Shown piece by piece: positions 52,585 through 62,664 of a stretch of 64,000 bases of DNA. Positions within the stretch are counted from its first letter, which is position 1. Every line of letters begins with the position of its first letter. The notes beneath the pieces were generated by a model. It saw nothing but the letters and a program-made list of their open reading frames with translations, made no database searches and was not told the origin of the DNA. The stretch lies in assembly GCF_007752135.1 (NCBI RefSeq), contig NZ_CP036298.1, positions 8,176,501 through 8,240,500 of the forward strand. Reading direction: 5' to 3'. The translations under genes were made by a program, and so were the position numbers. Origin of the DNA: Aureliella helgolandensis (GTDB taxonomy: Bacteria; Planctomycetota; Planctomycetia; Pirellulales; Pirellulaceae).

Positions 52585-53094
52585 ATGCCCATTTACGAAT
52601 TTTACTGCCGCGATTGCCACACCATGTACAGTTTTTTTGCGCGTCGCGTCGATACGCAAACCATCCCCCAATGCCCCAAGGGATCGGCGAAGCATAAGCT
52701 CCAGCGGCAGATGTCGCGATTCGCAATCTCTTCTGGACGCAGCGAAGGACCGGAGGGGCCGCCCGATTCCGAGATGGACCTGGACGACGAGAAGATCGAG
52801 CAAGCAATGATGCAGATGGCTGGCGAAATGGAGGGCGCCGATGAAGACGATCCGCGCGCCATGGCTCGCATGATGCGCAGGCTAATGGATACAACCGGAA
52901 TGAACATGGGCGAAGGGATGGAGGAAGCGATTCGTCGCATGGAGGCAGGCGAGGATCCCGATCAGGTGGAGGCAGATCTCAGCGATGTGCTCGACGGTGA
53001 AGCCCCTTTTTCGACCGGTGAAAGCAAGCTCCACGGACTGAAGCGACGCATGACCGAAGCTCCCAACGTCGATCCTGAAATGTACGACATGTAA
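52585..53094 (+). CDS. Zinc-ribbon (FmdB-like) regulatory protein
   Basis: 169 residues. The N-terminus MPIYEFYCRDC is the FmdB/CxxC_CxxC_SSSS pattern; the second knuckle is CPKGSAKH, so one Cys of the usual second pair is replaced, possibly by His. The remainder is a Met- and acid-rich helical tail with repeated MARMMRRLMD and GMEEAIRRMEAGEDPD segments. The family is small and of unknown function. Single gene after the CoA-disulfide-reductase fusion, with 89 bp between them. Confidence 0.85.
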   Translation: MPIYEFYCRDCHTMYSFFARRVDTQTIPQCPKGSAKHKLQRQMSRFAISSGRSEGPEGPPDSEMDLDDEKIEQAMMQMAGEMEGADEDDPRAMARMMRRLMDTTGMNMGEGMEEAIRRMEAGEDPDQVEADLSDVLDGEAPFSTGESKLHGLKRRMTEAPNVDPEMYDM

Positions 53095-53239
53095 GATGCG
53101 GTCCGCAGCCCCGCAGTGCTCAAAATCCAATCGAACTCTGGTTCCTCGATGCCCGCAGCGCTCGCACCAGGGCCGCTCAGGCAGTGCACCAGACAGAATT
53201 CCAATCGTTTAATCGTTGCTGAGATCACACAGGCTACCC

Positions 53240-53677
53240 GTGAAAAACGCCCCTAACACACAACGGAAAGCACCGCGATTCTCTAGGCGAACTTGGGGCC
53301 TGAGCGCCATCCTACTGGCCATCGCTTGCAGTCCATTGAGTGGCTGTGGGTCGACCGATGCAAACCAGCGCGAAGCACTTAAGTTTTTTGGCATTACCTA
53401 TTTCAATTATCAACAGATCTGGAAAAAGCCACCCGCCAATTGGGACGAACTGCTAAAGTTGGCCCCTACCACCGAACTTCCAGACGATCGGAAACTCTTA
53501 GAACAAGTGCGGCAAAGCGGGTACACCATTCTCTGGGAAATCGACTGCATGACCTCCGATGCCGCCGAGGTCGTACTGGCTTATCCACCTGACGCCTTGG
53601 ATCGCGGCGGGGACGTCCTCTTTGCCGAAGGCTCTGTTCGGAAAATGTCTGCCGACGAACTCAAGCAGCGATTGTAA
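53240..53677 (+). CDS. Small lipoprotein with DUF1559/pseudopilin-like C-terminus
   Basis: 145 residues from GTG 53240 (TTG 53216 possible). Signal peptide ending in lipobox LSGC. The mature part has LKFFGITYFNYQQIWKKPPANWDEL and a C-terminal GGDVLFAEGSVRKMSADEL, which resembles the H-X9-DG segment of DUF1559 pseudopilin-like planctomycete proteins. Short exported protein of unknown role; probably membrane-anchored by lipid. Confidence 0.7.
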   Translation: MKNAPNTQRKAPRFSRRTWGLSAILLAIACSPLSGCGSTDANQREALKFFGITYFNYQQIWKKPPANWDELLKLAPTTELPDDRKLLEQVRQSGYTILWEIDCMTSDAAEVVLAYPPDALDRGGDVLFAEGSVRKMSADELKQRL

Positions 53678-54493
53678 ATCAGCCAGTCAGGTCTTCTCAC
53701 GAAACGACCCTCTGCCAGTCGTAGCCCCTGCGCTCTCTCGCCTCTTCGTTCGCTGCCTTGTGCTTCTCAATTTCGCACCAACCTTAGCATCCACTAGTAT
53801 CCCCGCTTGATGCAGCAGAACCCCATGACGTGAACATTTCCGGAAAAGCATGCCGGGGACAACATGCCGGGGACGGTGCGTGGCTGCGTGACTTGAGGCT
53901 CCTGCGCGGCGAGCCTGAACGGAACACCTGCGGCTCCCGATATCTACCTACTTCATGACGATCAGGCTGTCCGAGCAATCTGCGCGCACTACGCATCGCT
54001 CCGTTCAACATCTGAACTGCCGTTCAACTCTTCAGTGACCGCCCATCAACCGCTCAGTAACCGTCTGCGAACCTTCTATTGACTGCCTACTGACAAATGG
54101 CTGACATCTTTTCCACTGCAAATCTTCCGCGGCTGGACGCCCGCTGAACCTTGAACTGACTATGAAGCTTCCTTCAGCTGACTGTGAACCAACCGTCTAC
54201 CGACCTGAAAACAACCGCAAACTAACCGTGAACTGACCGCATTCCGACATCTTTTCCACAAAGATTCCTCGTGATTTGCGTTGCACGACTCCGACTTGTG
54301 GAGGAACGCGAGAGCTCCGCAATTGCTCGTGTGTAGCGCCTGCAACCTGACAGGCAACCAACGGGCAACTGACGCGCAATGAACCAATCATTAACTTGGT
54401 TTCTACACGAATGTGACACGGTCTGAACCGGCAGCGAACCGTGAACTAACAAGTTTTCCAACATGCTGCTGGGAGAGAAATTTCCCGGAGGAA
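53678..54493. other. 816-bp non-coding region rich in degenerate AACTGACCG-type repeats
   Basis: No supported gene. From about 54005 to 54460 the sequence is crowded with variants of (G)AACTGACCG / GAACCAACCG / AACTAACCGTG, e.g. GTGAACTGACCG near 54229. It also has two copies of GACATCTTTTCCAC (about 54103 and 54247). The three short minus-strand frames across it (54160-54464) overlap each other and look like by-products of the repeats. It lies 3' of the lipoprotein gene and 3' of the convergent K+ channel gene. Confidence 0.6.
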
Positions 54494-55648
54494 CTATTCA
54501 ACAACGGCGCTGCCGGAAGCATCTTTCGGCGGCAGTTCACTTTTTAGGCGGAAGACGTTACACAACCGGGCGACTTCGTTCACACGTGCCAGGATAATGA
54601 GGCAGTCTCCGGCCGCCAGCAAGAAGGTCGCCGGAGGGTGCAATTTGACTTCACCATCTGCATGTCGCACCGCCAGAACGATGAGTGGTGCATCGCCTGT
54701 CAACGCACAACTTGCCACTGGAGCGTTTACCAGTGAGGAGCCAGGCAGCACTTCGAGCTCGTCGAGCTGCAATCCAAGCAGCTCCAATTCCGTGTTCATC
54801 GCGATTGGAAAATGGGCTCTCTCCATAAGGGATTCTGCGGAGGGACGGAGAATCATCTGTGCCAAGCGATCGGCGCCGATGGCAGCAGGCAATACGACTT
54901 GAGTGGCGCCCACTTGCCGAAGCTTTTTGATGGAACTGCTATGCTCCGCCCTGGCTAAGATTTCGAGCTCCGGATTCAACTCATGCGCTGTGATAGTAAT
55001 AAATAAATTGGCGACATCATCGCTCAAAACAGTCGCCAACGTGGCGGCCCGCTCAACACCGGCCCGCTTCAAGACCTCCTCTTCGGTCGCATTGCCTTGA
55101 ATTCCCAGGCAACCTTGCCGACGCGCCGCTTCGATACTGGTGCTATCCTCGTCGATGACGATCAGCGAACGGCCACGTGCGGCCAGCGTGGCGGCCAACT
55201 TAGTCCCCATCCGCCCGAAACCGCAAATGACCACGTGTCCCGTCAGCTCTTCAATTTGCCGCTGCATCCTCCGCTCTCCCAATTCTCGTCGCAATTCGCC
55301 ATCCAAAACCAGCTGAGCCAAGCCTCCCACGGTATAGACCGCTGCAGCGTAACCAAGCACGATCAAGCCAATCGTAACCCAACGCAAAGAAACACTATCC
55401 AGCGGATGGACCTCACCATACCCCACGCCGAAAATAGTGATGATGACCATGTAGAAACTATCGAGCCAATCCCATCCATGGAGCACATAGCCCAAGCAGG
55501 CGGTAAACATGATCGTAACGGTGACACAAATTCCGAACAGAATTCGTCGTGTGGGTGCCATCGATTGCAGCGTGGCGGTGCGCATATTCCACCGCATTCG
55601 CTGGATACGCCGCTCCTCCTCCGTCATGACGTGTCGTGGTGACTTCAC
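54494..55648 (-). CDS. RCK-gated potassium channel-like protein
   Basis: 384 residues. Two membrane helices (about 36-55 and 90-112) flank a pore loop with filter TIFGVGYGEV (71-80), the VGYG of K+ channels. Then an RCK_N Rossmann domain (HVVICGFGRMGTKLAATLAARG, IVIDED, GIQGNATEEEVL) and an RCK_C domain (about 285-370, ELEVLPGSSL to LLAAGDCLIIL). Kch/MthK-like cytoplasmic-membrane channel, ligand not known. Its start overlaps the nadE stop by 4 bp, so it is expressed with NAD synthetase; nucleotide control by NAD(H) is an attractive but unproven link. Confidence 0.92.
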   Translation of the reverse strand: MKSPRHVMTEEERRIQRMRWNMRTATLQSMAPTRRILFGICVTVTIMFTACLGYVLHGWDWLDSFYMVIITIFGVGYGEVHPLDSVSLRWVTIGLIVLGYAAAVYTVGGLAQLVLDGELRRELGERRMQRQIEELTGHVVICGFGRMGTKLAATLAARGRSLIVIDEDSTSIEAARRQGCLGIQGNATEEEVLKRAGVERAATLATVLSDDVANLFITITAHELNPELEILARAEHSSSIKKLRQVGATQVVLPAAIGADRLAQMILRPSAESLMERAHFPIAMNTELELLGLQLDELEVLPGSSLVNAPVASCALTGDAPLIVLAVRHADGEVKLHPPATFLLAAGDCLIILARVNEVARLCNVFRLKSELPPKDASGSAVVE

Positions 55649-57720
55649 CTGAAGTCCTCAAGTTCTCGCAGCCAAGCGGCTGCTTCCCCGTCGCTGGGCA
55701 TTCGCCAATCTCCTCGCGGCGAAAGGCTCACGCTTCCAACCTTCGGACCATCTGGAACGCAGGATCGCTTGAACTGATTGCTGAAAAAGCGTGTTAGAAA
55801 CAGCTTGAGTGTTTGAACAATCTCTTCGAGCGGGTATTCGCGTGAAAAATCCGCCAACTTGGCTAACTGCACAATGCGTCTGGGCCGCGCTCCGTAGCGC
55901 ACCATGTGATACAAGAAAAAGTCATGCAACTCGTAGGCTCCAATCGTTCCTTCGGTCAGCTGCGTTATCGCACCATCTTGATCGGCAGGCAGCAACTCGG
56001 GTGAAATCGGAGTATCGACGACCCCCAGCAAACAATCGCGCACCTTACCATCAAACTCATGCTCAGCGATGTACTTGACCAAGAATTTCACCAGCGTTTT
56101 GGGGATGGAGGTGTTGACGTTGTACATCGACATATGGTCGCCGTTATAGGTACTCCAGCCCAATGCCTGTTCGGACAGATCTCCCGTCCCTAGCACAAAA
56201 CCGCGATTCATCAACAGCATCGTTCGAATTCGAGCTTGCACATTCTCAAACGTAAGGTCATGCAAATCCTCAGCGGGCACTTGCTGGAGGCGCTCTGCAA
56301 ACTTCTCCAAAGTTGCCCCCGCCAGATCGATGCCGAACGGCGAGTGCCCGAGTCCGATAAACGTGTCGAGGCAGAGCTGGCGAATATCGATTTCATCGGA
56401 GGTTATCTCCAGATACTGCATCAAGTCCCGAGCCGCTGTCAGCGTGCGATTCGTGGTTCCAAACCCAGGCATGGTAATGCCCGCGATCCGCGAGCTCGGC
56501 CACTCCTGCTCACGACATGTCTTTGCCGCCACCAGTAGCGCCAGGGTACTATCAAGCCCGCCCGACACACCGATGTTAAGCGGCAGTGACGCGGGTAACC
56601 TACTCACGCGTTTCGCAAGCGCTGCGCACTGAATACCAAATACCTCTGCACAGCGTCGATGCAATTCCGCATCGACTCGCGGTACAAACGGATGGCCACT
56701 GACCGATCGGCATGCTCCGTCACCGCGAAGTGGCGGGACGGGCAGATTGGAACCAGCTGGCTGGGCATCGACGTCTAAGGTTCTCAAGGACAGAACTATT
56801 CGCTGAGCGCACTGTTGCCAGCTGCCAGTGATCTGTCGATCGTGTCGCAATTTCTGCAGATCAATATCGGCGGTCGCCATGGACGAGGTGAACCAACTGC
56901 ATCCGTGATCACCCACACGCTGCGATTGCGCCAGGAGTTGCCCATTCTCCGCAACTAAACACTGACCGCCAAAAACAACATCGGTCGTCGACTCAGTCGG
57001 ACCAGCACTGGCGTAGGCATAGGCCGCCAAACATCGTCCTGATTGGCTGCGCACCAAGACCTCGCGCCACGCCGCCTTGCCAATCAACTCGTTGCTAGCT
57101 GACAAATTGAGCAATAGATTAGCTCCTCCGGCCGCCAATAAACTACTCGGAGGGACTGGCATCCAGAGATCTTCGCACAATTCGATCCCTACGACCAACT
57201 CATCACGACGGAAGAGGAGATCAATGCCAAAGGGAACCTGACTCAAGTCGAGTGATTCGTAAGTACCTAAGTCACAAAACTCGGGTTCGTTTCCATCGGC
57301 AGCGGCAAACCAGCGTGCTTCGTAGAACTCTTGGTAATTCGGTAGGTATTGCTTGGGAACCACCCCCACCACGCGACGTCCATAGACGACCGCTGCTGAA
57401 TTGTAGAGTTTGCCTCCCACGCGAACGGGCAGGCCCACGACGACCATTTGCTGAGGGTTGACGGACAGGGTCAAGTGGGCCAAGGCATCCGCAGCCGACT
57501 CCAGCAGCGCATCCTGAGCGAACAGATCTCCGCAAGAGTATCCCGTCAAGGACAGCTCGCCAAAAACCACAACATCGCTGGTGTCACACTCCCTTAACAC
57601 TTCCAGTGCTGCACCGACATTGGCGAAAGGGTCCGCGATGTGAGTCTGGTGACTTGCCGCCGTCACCCGTGCAAAATCCAATCCCGCAGCGCCGCACTTC
57701 GTAGGGTATTCCCTGCTCAT
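55645..57720 (-). CDS. nadE: Glutamine-dependent NAD+ synthetase
   Basis: 691 residues, the long two-domain form. N-terminal nitrilase-like glutaminase (1-290) with catalytic triad E55 (FGELSLTGY), K123 (VPKQYLP) and C182 (GIELCEDLW). C-terminal synthetase with ATP pyrophosphatase loop [16 protein letters not shown], and [14 protein letters not shown]. Converts deamido-NAD to NAD using ammonia from glutamine, in the cytoplasm. Coupled by 4-bp overlap to the downstream RCK channel gene. Confidence 0.96.
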   Translation of the reverse strand: MSREYPTKCGAAGLDFARVTAASHQTHIADPFANVGAALEVLRECDTSDVVVFGELSLTGYSCGDLFAQDALLESAADALAHLTLSVNPQQMVVVGLPVRVGGKLYNSAAVVYGRRVVGVVPKQYLPNYQEFYEARWFAAADGNEPEFCDLGTYESLDLSQVPFGIDLLFRRDELVVGIELCEDLWMPVPPSSLLAAGGANLLLNLSASNELIGKAAWREVLVRSQSGRCLAAYAYASAGPTESTTDVVFGGQCLVAENGQLLAQSQRVGDHGCSWFTSSMATADIDLQKLRHDRQITGSWQQCAQRIVLSLRTLDVDAQPAGSNLPVPPLRGDGACRSVSGHPFVPRVDAELHRRCAEVFGIQCAALAKRVSRLPASLPLNIGVSGGLDSTLALLVAAKTCREQEWPSSRIAGITMPGFGTTNRTLTAARDLMQYLEITSDEIDIRQLCLDTFIGLGHSPFGIDLAGATLEKFAERLQQVPAEDLHDLTFENVQARIRTMLLMNRGFVLGTGDLSEQALGWSTYNGDHMSMYNVNTSIPKTLVKFLVKYIAEHEFDGKVRDCLLGVVDTPISPELLPADQDGAITQLTEGTIGAYELHDFFLYHMVRYGARPRRIVQLAKLADFSREYPLEEIVQTLKLFLTRFFSNQFKRSCVPDGPKVGSVSLSPRGDWRMPSDGEAAAWLRELEDFR

Positions 57721-57744
57721 AAAATAATGTTCTTCTCTTACGAC

Positions 57745-59181
57745 CTAAGCGAGTATGTCATGCAGGACGTGGCCGTGGACATCGGTCAGGCGATGGTCCC
57801 GACCTCCAAAACGAAAAGTGAGCCGTTCATGATCAATTCCCAGAGTGTGCAAGATCGTAGCATGCAGGTCATGGATTTCGACCGGCCGGTCGATGACTTT
57901 ATAGCCAAACTCGTCCGTTTCCCCATACACGCGGCCACCTTGAACTCCGCCTCCGGCCATCCAAATCGAGAATGCATAGGGATTGTGGTCGCGTCCATTC
58001 GACCCCTGCGCGAATGGCGTTCGGCCGAATTCTCCCGCCCACACAACCAATGTTTCGTCGAGTAGGCCGCGTTCCTGCAGATCCTGCAACAAGCCGGCAA
58101 TGGGCTGATCGACCGCCAGTGCGTTGTCCGTATGCCCCTGCTTCAATTTGCTGTGTTGGTCCCATCGATCCCCGCTACTCGCCGGGCACGTCAATTCGAT
58201 AAACCGCACGCCACGCTCCACTAGGCGACGTGCCAACAAGCACTCGCGTGCAAAGATATCGGTATTTTTGTTCGGATGATCCACCCCATACAACTCCCGA
58301 GTCGCCTGCGTTTCGGCATCTAAATCGCTCGCCTCAGGAACCGATTGCTGCATTTTGTAAGCCAACTGATAATTCTCGATGGCGCTCTCAATCGGATCGG
58401 GCTGGCCCGCTTGAAGACTGTACGCTTGATCCAATTGTTGCAGCAACTTACGTTTCGCAGCCAGGCGATTGGAGTCACCGGCTAGCGGGCGCAGATTGGC
58501 GACAGGATCACCCTGGGGTGCAAAGGTCGATCCTTGGTAGGTGGCCGGGAGAAATCCGCTGGCAAAGTTATCAAGACCACCCGGGGGAGTCAGCCCACCG
58601 TTGATCACCACAAAACCAGGCAAGTCCTCCGACTCCGTACCAAGTCCATACACGGTCCAGGCCCCCATGCTCGGTCGCCCAGCTATCCCCAATCCTGTAT
58701 GGAGAAAATAGTTGGCGGCAGTGTGTTCCGAAAACTGGCTCGTCATCGACCGGACCACGCACAATTTATCTGCCTGCCGCGCAATGTGCGGGAAGAGATC
58801 GCTGACCCACAAGCCGCTCTCGCCATATTGATGAAAGGGCCAAGGAGACCCGAAGGTTGTCCCTGCATTGTCGAACTGGGTAGGCTCCTTTTTCACCGGA
58901 AAGGGCTGGCCGTTCAATCGCGTCAATTCAGGCTTGGGATCAAAGGTATCCATCTGGGATGGACCACCATCCATATACAGAAAGATCACATGCTTGGCCG
59001 AAGCGGGATGATGCAAGCGTTGGATCACACCAGAGGATGCGCCGGATGCCACTTGCCCACGATGTAACATTTGAGCAAGCGCGACAGTGCCAAATCCCAT
59101 TCCCCAGCGACTGAGGAAACCGCGACGCGAGGTACAAGCATGTTGCGATTGACAAGGATAACGCCATGTTTCAACGGACAT
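57745..59181 (-). CDS. DUF1501 protein with Tat signal (second locus)
   Basis: 478 residues from ATG 59181 (frame open to 59217, but that start lies deeper in the upstream gene). Twin-arginine signal SRRGFLSRWGMGFGTVALAQ. DUF1501 landmarks: VIFLYMDGGPSQMDTFDPKP-like stretch (IFLYMDGGPSQMDTFDPK), the HTGLGIAGRPSMGAWTVYG region, VVWAGEFGRTPFAQG and HDLHATILHTLGID. It overlaps the end of the PSCyt1-DUF1549-DUF1553 gene by 11 bp. It is a paralogue of the gene at 15705-17090 but clearly diverged, for example in its longer N-terminus. Confidence 0.92.
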   Translation of the reverse strand: MSVETWRYPCQSQHACTSRRGFLSRWGMGFGTVALAQMLHRGQVASGASSGVIQRLHHPASAKHVIFLYMDGGPSQMDTFDPKPELTRLNGQPFPVKKEPTQFDNAGTTFGSPWPFHQYGESGLWVSDLFPHIARQADKLCVVRSMTSQFSEHTAANYFLHTGLGIAGRPSMGAWTVYGLGTESEDLPGFVVINGGLTPPGGLDNFASGFLPATYQGSTFAPQGDPVANLRPLAGDSNRLAAKRKLLQQLDQAYSLQAGQPDPIESAIENYQLAYKMQQSVPEASDLDAETQATRELYGVDHPNKNTDIFARECLLARRLVERGVRFIELTCPASSGDRWDQHSKLKQGHTDNALAVDQPIAGLLQDLQERGLLDETLVVWAGEFGRTPFAQGSNGRDHNPYAFSIWMAGGGVQGGRVYGETDEFGYKVIDRPVEIHDLHATILHTLGIDHERLTFRFGGRDHRLTDVHGHVLHDILA

Positions 59182-62100
59182 ATAAGAACTCTTTACTGTT
59201 GAGCAACACGTGGGCAAGATCTACCCACCCCGTCTGATCGTCTGCCAATTCTACGAGCTGCAATGCCTGTCTCGATTCTTCAGAGTTCGCATCACGACCA
59301 AGCACCGCTCTCACCATCGCCTGCACGCGCATCTCCGGAGTCGCTGCCCCCTCGCTGCGCAGGGCCACGCGACGCGCAATCTCGGCACCAAACGGATCGT
59401 TCAACAAACCAAGCGCTTGAGCCGGGACGTTCGAATCATTTCGAGCCCCGACGGTCGTTGAAGGCAAAGGGAAGTCAAATGCAACTAAAAACGGATTGAG
59501 AAAATTTCGGCGCACTTCAATGTAAACCGTGCGGCGGTTGTCACCATCGAGCGGTCCCGATTGCGCTGGACGCCCGCGGCCTGTCATTTGATCGTTCAAA
59601 TAAACCGGCACACTCGGACCGGCCAATTGCGCATCCAATGAATCTGCCGCCGAAAGCATTGCGTCACGCATGGCTTCTGCACTGAGTCGCCGAACGCGGC
59701 GATGACTCAAGAGAATGCCATCCGCGTCTCGGACTGCTTGCTCGGCAGTTGGAACACTTGTCAAACGGTAGGTGCGGCTCAAGACGATTTCCCGTACCAG
59801 CCACTTGACCGACCAGTCGTGCCGCACAAACTCTGTCGTCAAATGATCCAGCAAATGGGGATGCGAAGGCGCTCCCCCCAGCACACCAAAGTTATCGGGC
59901 GTGGCTACCAAGCCCTGGCCCATCAGATAGTGCCAGACACGATTGACCATGACGCGCGCTGTCAACGGATGCGACCGGTCGGTCAGTGAGGCAGCCAATT
60001 CGCGGCGGCCAGTCGATTCTTCGCCTATCTCAATCTCTGCGAGAGTCTCCGACAGACAACCTCGCGGCACGAGTTCGCCGGGAGTGTGAGGATTTCCGCG
60101 GATATCGAGTGCAGCATTGCGTGGTGTCCCCTCCGAGGTTGCCAATAGGATTGTCGGTTGAGGCGTTTTCTTGTCCAATTCCTGCAGCTCGACGGCCAGG
60201 CGTTTCAGGGGTTCCAAACCAACTCCCGGGAGCGGTACGTGCAACTCTTCCGCGAGACGCAGCGCCGAGCGCAGCACGTCGATTTGCTCGGCATCCTGCC
60301 TACTCAAGCTAGCGACCAACTGGCTGGCTGCCAATTGCAGTAAACGATCTATCGACCCTTCGGCCTGCTCGAGCAGTCGTACCGCCACGGAAGAGGCTTC
60401 CGTGGGTGGTCCCTGCTCCGCAAAGCGAACCTCCTCGATCTCAAACCAATCCTTTCCAAAATCTTCGATGGAGAGGAAGGCTGGATAGTCGATGTACTTG
60501 TTCAAGTCCCCCGCATGAATAACCCAGCCGTGATCGCGGGGTTGATCGATGGGCTTCCGCAGATCTCCGAACAGCAGTCCATGAAACTCCAACATAAAGT
60601 AGTTGTTTACCAGCACGGTCGACTGGGCTGATTTGCCTCGCATCTTGATGCAAATCGCCTTTCCCTGCACGTCAAATGTCGGCGAACGAAGCACCAACTG
60701 TTGCTTGCGGCCCAATCGATGGCTGCGAAAGATACCGCGACGACTCGGCAACACCACGCCATCCTCAAACCACTCGAATTCGGGTACCCAACCCTGTGGC
60801 GATGCCGCTGGCTCAACACCGTTGACGCTCCACCCCTGGGGCATCCCATTCGCAAAATCTGCAAACAGAACACTCGACTGCTCCCACTCATCAAACGCAG
60901 CAACTCCCTGTTCCAACTCGGTTTGCAAAGCGTCGCAACTCGCTTGCGTTGCATGCGGATCATCTTTTCCAGCACGATTCGCCGTCGCAGCCCGCAGTAC
61001 TACCCATGGTGAATCGAGAGGCAGCAGCGAGACCTTGCGCTCCGGTGGGGCGTCCTGCAAATGCTCCACGACTTGCTCCAACCAACTACGCATCGCTTGA
61101 TCCAGGGAACTGCCTGAAGCAACATCAACGTCTGCCTCTGCCTCGTGTGGCACTGGCGCGCACTCGCTCGCCTGCGGCTCGGGATCGATGGCGGCCAATT
61201 CCTCAACCACTTCTCGCACCTCCCCAGCCTCCCTTTCTCCTGCAGCAAGTGCCGGGACTTGGAAAGCTTGGGCCGCTGCCTCATCTGCTTTTTGCACTCT
61301 TCGCTGAATCATTGCGGAGTGCCGGGCAATCTTCTCTTTTGGGTCGGTGATCGCATAGGAGCGGCGTGAACTCTCAATCACACCCGCTAAACCGAAATAA
61401 TCCGCCTGGCGGATCGCATCAAACTTATGGTCATGACACCGGGCGCAGGCGATCGTCATCCCCAAGAACGTTTTAGAAAAGACATCGATCTGATTGTCGG
61501 TGCGAGTCGCCCAATCATTCGAGACGTCGACCGGCGCATGCACCGAGTCCCCCAGCCACCACCAAGCAGTCATCGCTAAGGAATCGTTTTGCCCAGTGAG
61601 GGGATGCAAGCGTGGTGAGTCCGCTTGATCTCCTGACAAATGCTCGTATACAAAGTCGTCGTACGGCAGGTCCGTGTTGAACGCATCGATAACTGCATCA
61701 CGATACCGCCATGCATGCTTGGCAGGGTAATCAAACTCATGCCCCAATGTTTCGGAGTAGCGGACGAGATCGAGCCAATGTCGCCCCCACCGTGCGCCGA
61801 ACTGGGGAGATGCGAGCATCTCATCCACCAAGGCTCGATACTGATCCTCGGTCGGATTCATCGCGAAGTCATCGGCAAGGGTGGCGGAAGCGGGCAAGCC
61901 CAGAAGATCGACACTCAATCGCCGAAGCAAGGTTCGCGGTTCGGCGTCGGAGCCAGGCGAGACACCGCGCGCCCGCATTTGCTCCAAGACCAAACGGTCC
62001 AGCGGGCGTAGCGACCAGGCATCGGCAGCCGTTGCTGCAACATCCACCTCTTCCACCGGGGCCCACGCCCAGTGCGACTGAATGCGTTGTTGCAGCCAAT

Positions 62101-62533
62101 TCCGCTGCCCCTCACCGGCGGGCTGGTCTGCCGACCAAGGTGCCCCCTTGGCGACCCATTGCTCAAGAATCTCGAGCTCTCTTGGGCTGAGCGACTTTTC
62201 CGGTGGCATTTCAAACGACTCACGACGGATCGCCTCGACCAGTAGGCTTGCATCGGGATCGCCCGGAACAATCCCTGCCCCACTATCGCCTCCCGCCAAG
62301 ACGGCTTCCCGCGACTCCAAACTCAGCCCACCTTTGCGCCGAGTCGGATCCTCACTGTGGCAACTGCCGCACTGCGCTGCGAGCAGCGGGCGCACCTCTC
62401 GCTCAAACCATTCAATGTCTTCAGCCGAAAACGAGGGCTCAGTGGCTGGGGCGGGAATTGCATGAAATGCCAGGAGCGCAAGGTTCAGCCAAGCCAAACA
62501 AGCACTTCTGAGTATTCGACGAGCGCAAACCAT
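59171..62533 (-). CDS. PSCyt1-DUF1549-DUF1553 planctomycete cytochrome protein (second locus)
   Basis: 1120 residues with a signal peptide (ends near PAPATEP). PSCyt1 starts almost at once with heme motif CGSCH (55-59) and a FEMPPEKSL Met segment. DUF1549 then contains CARCHDHKFDAI. A central approximately 250-residue insertion carries an acidic linker and a beta-rich module (IDYPAFLSIEDFGKDWFEIEEV); the C-terminal DUF1553 includes LTARVMVNRVWHYLMGQGLV. Unlike the first locus, there is no LamG-like N-terminal domain; the extra module is internal instead. Exported; function unknown. Confidence 0.92.
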   Translation of the reverse strand: MVCARRILRSACLAWLNLALLAFHAIPAPATEPSFSAEDIEWFEREVRPLLAAQCGSCHSEDPTRRKGGLSLESREAVLAGGDSGAGIVPGDPDASLLVEAIRRESFEMPPEKSLSPRELEILEQWVAKGAPWSADQPAGEGQRNWLQQRIQSHWAWAPVEEVDVAATAADAWSLRPLDRLVLEQMRARGVSPGSDAEPRTLLRRLSVDLLGLPASATLADDFAMNPTEDQYRALVDEMLASPQFGARWGRHWLDLVRYSETLGHEFDYPAKHAWRYRDAVIDAFNTDLPYDDFVYEHLSGDQADSPRLHPLTGQNDSLAMTAWWWLGDSVHAPVDVSNDWATRTDNQIDVFSKTFLGMTIACARCHDHKFDAIRQADYFGLAGVIESSRRSYAITDPKEKIARHSAMIQRRVQKADEAAAQAFQVPALAAGEREAGEVREVVEELAAIDPEPQASECAPVPHEAEADVDVASGSSLDQAMRSWLEQVVEHLQDAPPERKVSLLPLDSPWVVLRAATANRAGKDDPHATQASCDALQTELEQGVAAFDEWEQSSVLFADFANGMPQGWSVNGVEPAASPQGWVPEFEWFEDGVVLPSRRGIFRSHRLGRKQQLVLRSPTFDVQGKAICIKMRGKSAQSTVLVNNYFMLEFHGLLFGDLRKPIDQPRDHGWVIHAGDLNKYIDYPAFLSIEDFGKDWFEIEEVRFAEQGPPTEASSVAVRLLEQAEGSIDRLLQLAASQLVASLSRQDAEQIDVLRSALRLAEELHVPLPGVGLEPLKRLAVELQELDKKTPQPTILLATSEGTPRNAALDIRGNPHTPGELVPRGCLSETLAEIEIGEESTGRRELAASLTDRSHPLTARVMVNRVWHYLMGQGLVATPDNFGVLGGAPSHPHLLDHLTTEFVRHDWSVKWLVREIVLSRTYRLTSVPTAEQAVRDADGILLSHRRVRRLSAEAMRDAMLSAADSLDAQLAGPSVPVYLNDQMTGRGRPAQSGPLDGDNRRTVYIEVRRNFLNPFLVAFDFPLPSTTVGARNDSNVPAQALGLLNDPFGAEIARRVALRSEGAATPEMRVQAMVRAVLGRDANSEESRQALQLVELADDQTGWVDLAHVLLNSKEFLYVR

Positions 62534-62664
62534 GGGGATTACTACGATTAGGGAGTCCGATCAACTAGCGAGGCGAGACTCCCATTGTAGTCATTTTCAC
62601 CGTGTTGTTCGCCCTTTCCGGTCTACCCGGCTCGGTATATTCCCCACCCTGTGATCAATCTTGC

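Noticed and set aside
54160-54464. Three overlapping short minus-strand frames
   Set aside because: They overlap one another in different frames within the AACTGACCG-repeat region and show no protein-like pattern.
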